A stretch of 39,515 nucleotides of DNA from CAYSBE01 sp046309355 (GTDB lineage: Bacteria > Bacteroidota > Bacteroidia > UKL13-3), in NCBI GenBank assembly GCA_046309355.1, contig JBKCPL010000014.1:1-39515 (forward strand). The letters run 5' to 3'. The first letter of the stretch is position 1. Every line of letters starts with the position of its first letter. A program made the position numbers and the translations under genes. Shown piece by piece: positions 38,616-39,515 of this stretch. The notes under the pieces are model-generated. The model made no database searches. It was given only the letters and a program-made list of their open reading frames with translations, and was not told the origin of the DNA.

Positions 38616-39515
38616 CAGTACCCGCATAACGCTTATTATGCCTGCATACAATGCAGCTAAGTACGTGGCGACTGCGCTCGACAGTATCATCGATCAAACC
38701 GTGCTGCCCGATGAGTGCATTGTTGTAGATGACGGAAGTACCGATCACACTGCCGAAATAATAAAGAAGTATTCCTCTCAATACCGGTTTATTCGACTCC
38801 TGTCATTGCCACCCAAAACAGGCACCGAAAGGCGAACAGCCAAGGCACTGAATGCAGCACTGAATGAAGCTCACTATGAATTTATAGCCTGGATGGATGC
38901 CGATGATGTATGCCTGCCTGAGCGGCTTGAGCATCAGTTAAATTTTTTACAGCAACACAAGGATGTTGTTGCGTGTGGCACACAAGCTGTGGCTTTTCAT
39001 AATGCCTGGTATAAGCCCACGCATAAGCTACAGTTGCCGGTTGAGGACGAATGGTTGAAGTTGTTTTGCCTGCGTCAGTCACCTTTTTTTCAATCTGCCG
39101 CAATGGTACGTAAATCGTTTTTGCATGCGCATGCCTTGCATTACAACGAGCAATTTGAATATGCCGAAGATTATGATTTTTTTAGTCGCGTAGCACAGAA
39201 AGGCAAAGTGGCCAATTTGCCCGAATTTACTTTGCGGTACCGCATGCACGGTGAACAATCCATTAAACATGAATCATTCGAATCGGCAGTGGTTGCTGTC
39301 ATACAACGCAATGTAAAGGAACTACTCGGTCAGTGCAGCGATGAAGTTTTGCAGCTGCTCAATCACCGTACCACATTAACTGTGGACGAATTGATAGCTT
39401 CATTTGATACGGCTACTAGTTTGCAGCACGAGCTGAAACAGAAAACGCACTTTAGCGAAAAAGTGATCGATGCTTTTATTGCCTATTCGTGGAACAGAAA
39501 ATTGCTTCATGCTCT
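38608..39515 (+). CDS. Glycosyltransferase family 2, 3' end beyond the window
   Basis: I read 302 codons from ATG 38608, open to the window edge. The GT-A core is complete: ITLIMPAYNAAKYVATALDS, CIVVDDGSTDHTAEI, the metal-binding D-x-D in WMDADDVCLPERL, and QFEYAEDYDFFSRVA with the ED catalytic-type motif near residue 190. It closes with LRYRMHGEQSI, common to surface-glycan GT2 enzymes. It transfers a sugar from a nucleotide donor in the cytoplasm. Eight-base overlap with the GT9 gene upstream implies a shared operon building surface glycan. The C-terminal part after about residue 240 is helical and its end is not seen. Confidence 0.92.
   Translation, partial: MNNSTRITLIMPAYNAAKYVATALDSIIDQTVLPDECIVVDDGSTDHTAEIIKKYSSQYRFIRLLSLPPKTGTERRTAKALNAALNEAHYEFIAWMDADDVCLPERLEHQLNFLQQHKDVVACGTQAVAFHNAWYKPTHKLQLPVEDEWLKLFCLRQSPFFQSAAMVRKSFLHAHALHYNEQFEYAEDYDFFSRVAQKGKVANLPEFTLRYRMHGEQSIKHESFESAVVAVIQRNVKELLGQCSDEVLQLLNHRTTLTVDELIASFDTATSLQHELKQKTHFSEKVIDAFIAYSWNRKLLHA

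Noticed and set aside
1..39515. CRISPR array or anti-phage system
   Set aside because: No regularly spaced direct repeats seen by eye and no cas or recognised defence gene in the coding content.

Overview
The window comes from a member of the Bacteroidota, probably a Chitinophagales- or Sphingobacteriia-like lineage. Four things point there: type IX secretion (T9SS) C-terminal sorting domains on small secreted proteins plus a C25-family peptidase; the tiny ribosomal protein THX; promoter-like elements of the Bacteroidota type (TTTG / TAnnTTTG) instead of -35/-10 boxes; and mostly weak or absent Shine-Dalgarno sequences. Base composition looks moderate and even, and I see no integrase, transposase, prophage or CRISPR array. 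Most of the window is ordinary chromosomal core and envelope content, densely packed on both strands.

Layout. 1-4.8 kb: the start of a TonB-dependent receptor (leftward, cut by the window edge), divergent from a T9SS cargo protein, then uvrC and a second T9SS cargo protein. 4.8-6.5 kb: a small disturbed locus with ribosomal protein THX, a broken copy of the 5' part of tRNA-Leu carrying a palindromic insert, the intact tRNA-Leu(GAG), a remnant of an outer-membrane barrel gene, and an intact barrel gene that looks like its relative. 6.5-9.8 kb: small envelope genes (PH-domain membrane protein, WG-like periplasmic protein, two lipoproteins) and a LacX-type aldose epimerase. 9.9-12.0 kb: a 58-residue membrane protein, nth, and a ccmC-ccmD-ccmE cluster for cytochrome c maturation. 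12.0-18.7 kb: a sugar N-acyltransferase, a secreted cupin, an NhaD-like antiporter, a polyprenyl-phosphate-type glycosyltransferase overlapping a SulP transporter, then a leftward GT39 transferase and PAP2 phosphatase. 18.8-25.6 kb: PadR regulator with a double-PspC membrane protein, a START-like protein, pepT, a cystathionine beta-synthase-like enzyme and dnaN. 25.7-29.5 kb: a DPP-IV-type peptidase, an IscA-like protein without cysteines and a MacB/FtsX-like permease. 29.7-32.3 kb (leftward): a three-repeat coiled-coil protein, an ABC1/UbiB kinase-like protein and an overlapping phasin-like protein. 32.5-39.5 kb: a 1661-residue C25 peptidase of PorU/gingipain type with an embedded ILEI/FAM3-like domain, then two glycosyltransferases, the last cut by the window edge.

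Working together. CcmC, CcmD and a CxxxY-type CcmE form part of a variant System I haem-delivery path. The GT2, GT39 and PAP2 genes would make a coherent lipid-linked sugar cycle. PadR with PspC looks like a self-contained envelope-stress module. The UbiB-like protein, its phasin-like partner and the repeat protein look like one membrane-associated unit of unknown role. The most unusual signals are the cluster of TAnnTTYG boxes lying 4-7 bases before start codons (likely leaderless mRNAs), the broken tRNA/barrel-remnant locus, the ILEI-like domain inside the C25 peptidase, the cysteine-free IscA-like protein and a small Lpp-like coiled-coil lipoprotein with an exact 14-residue repeat. I did not find a clear new defence or mobile system.
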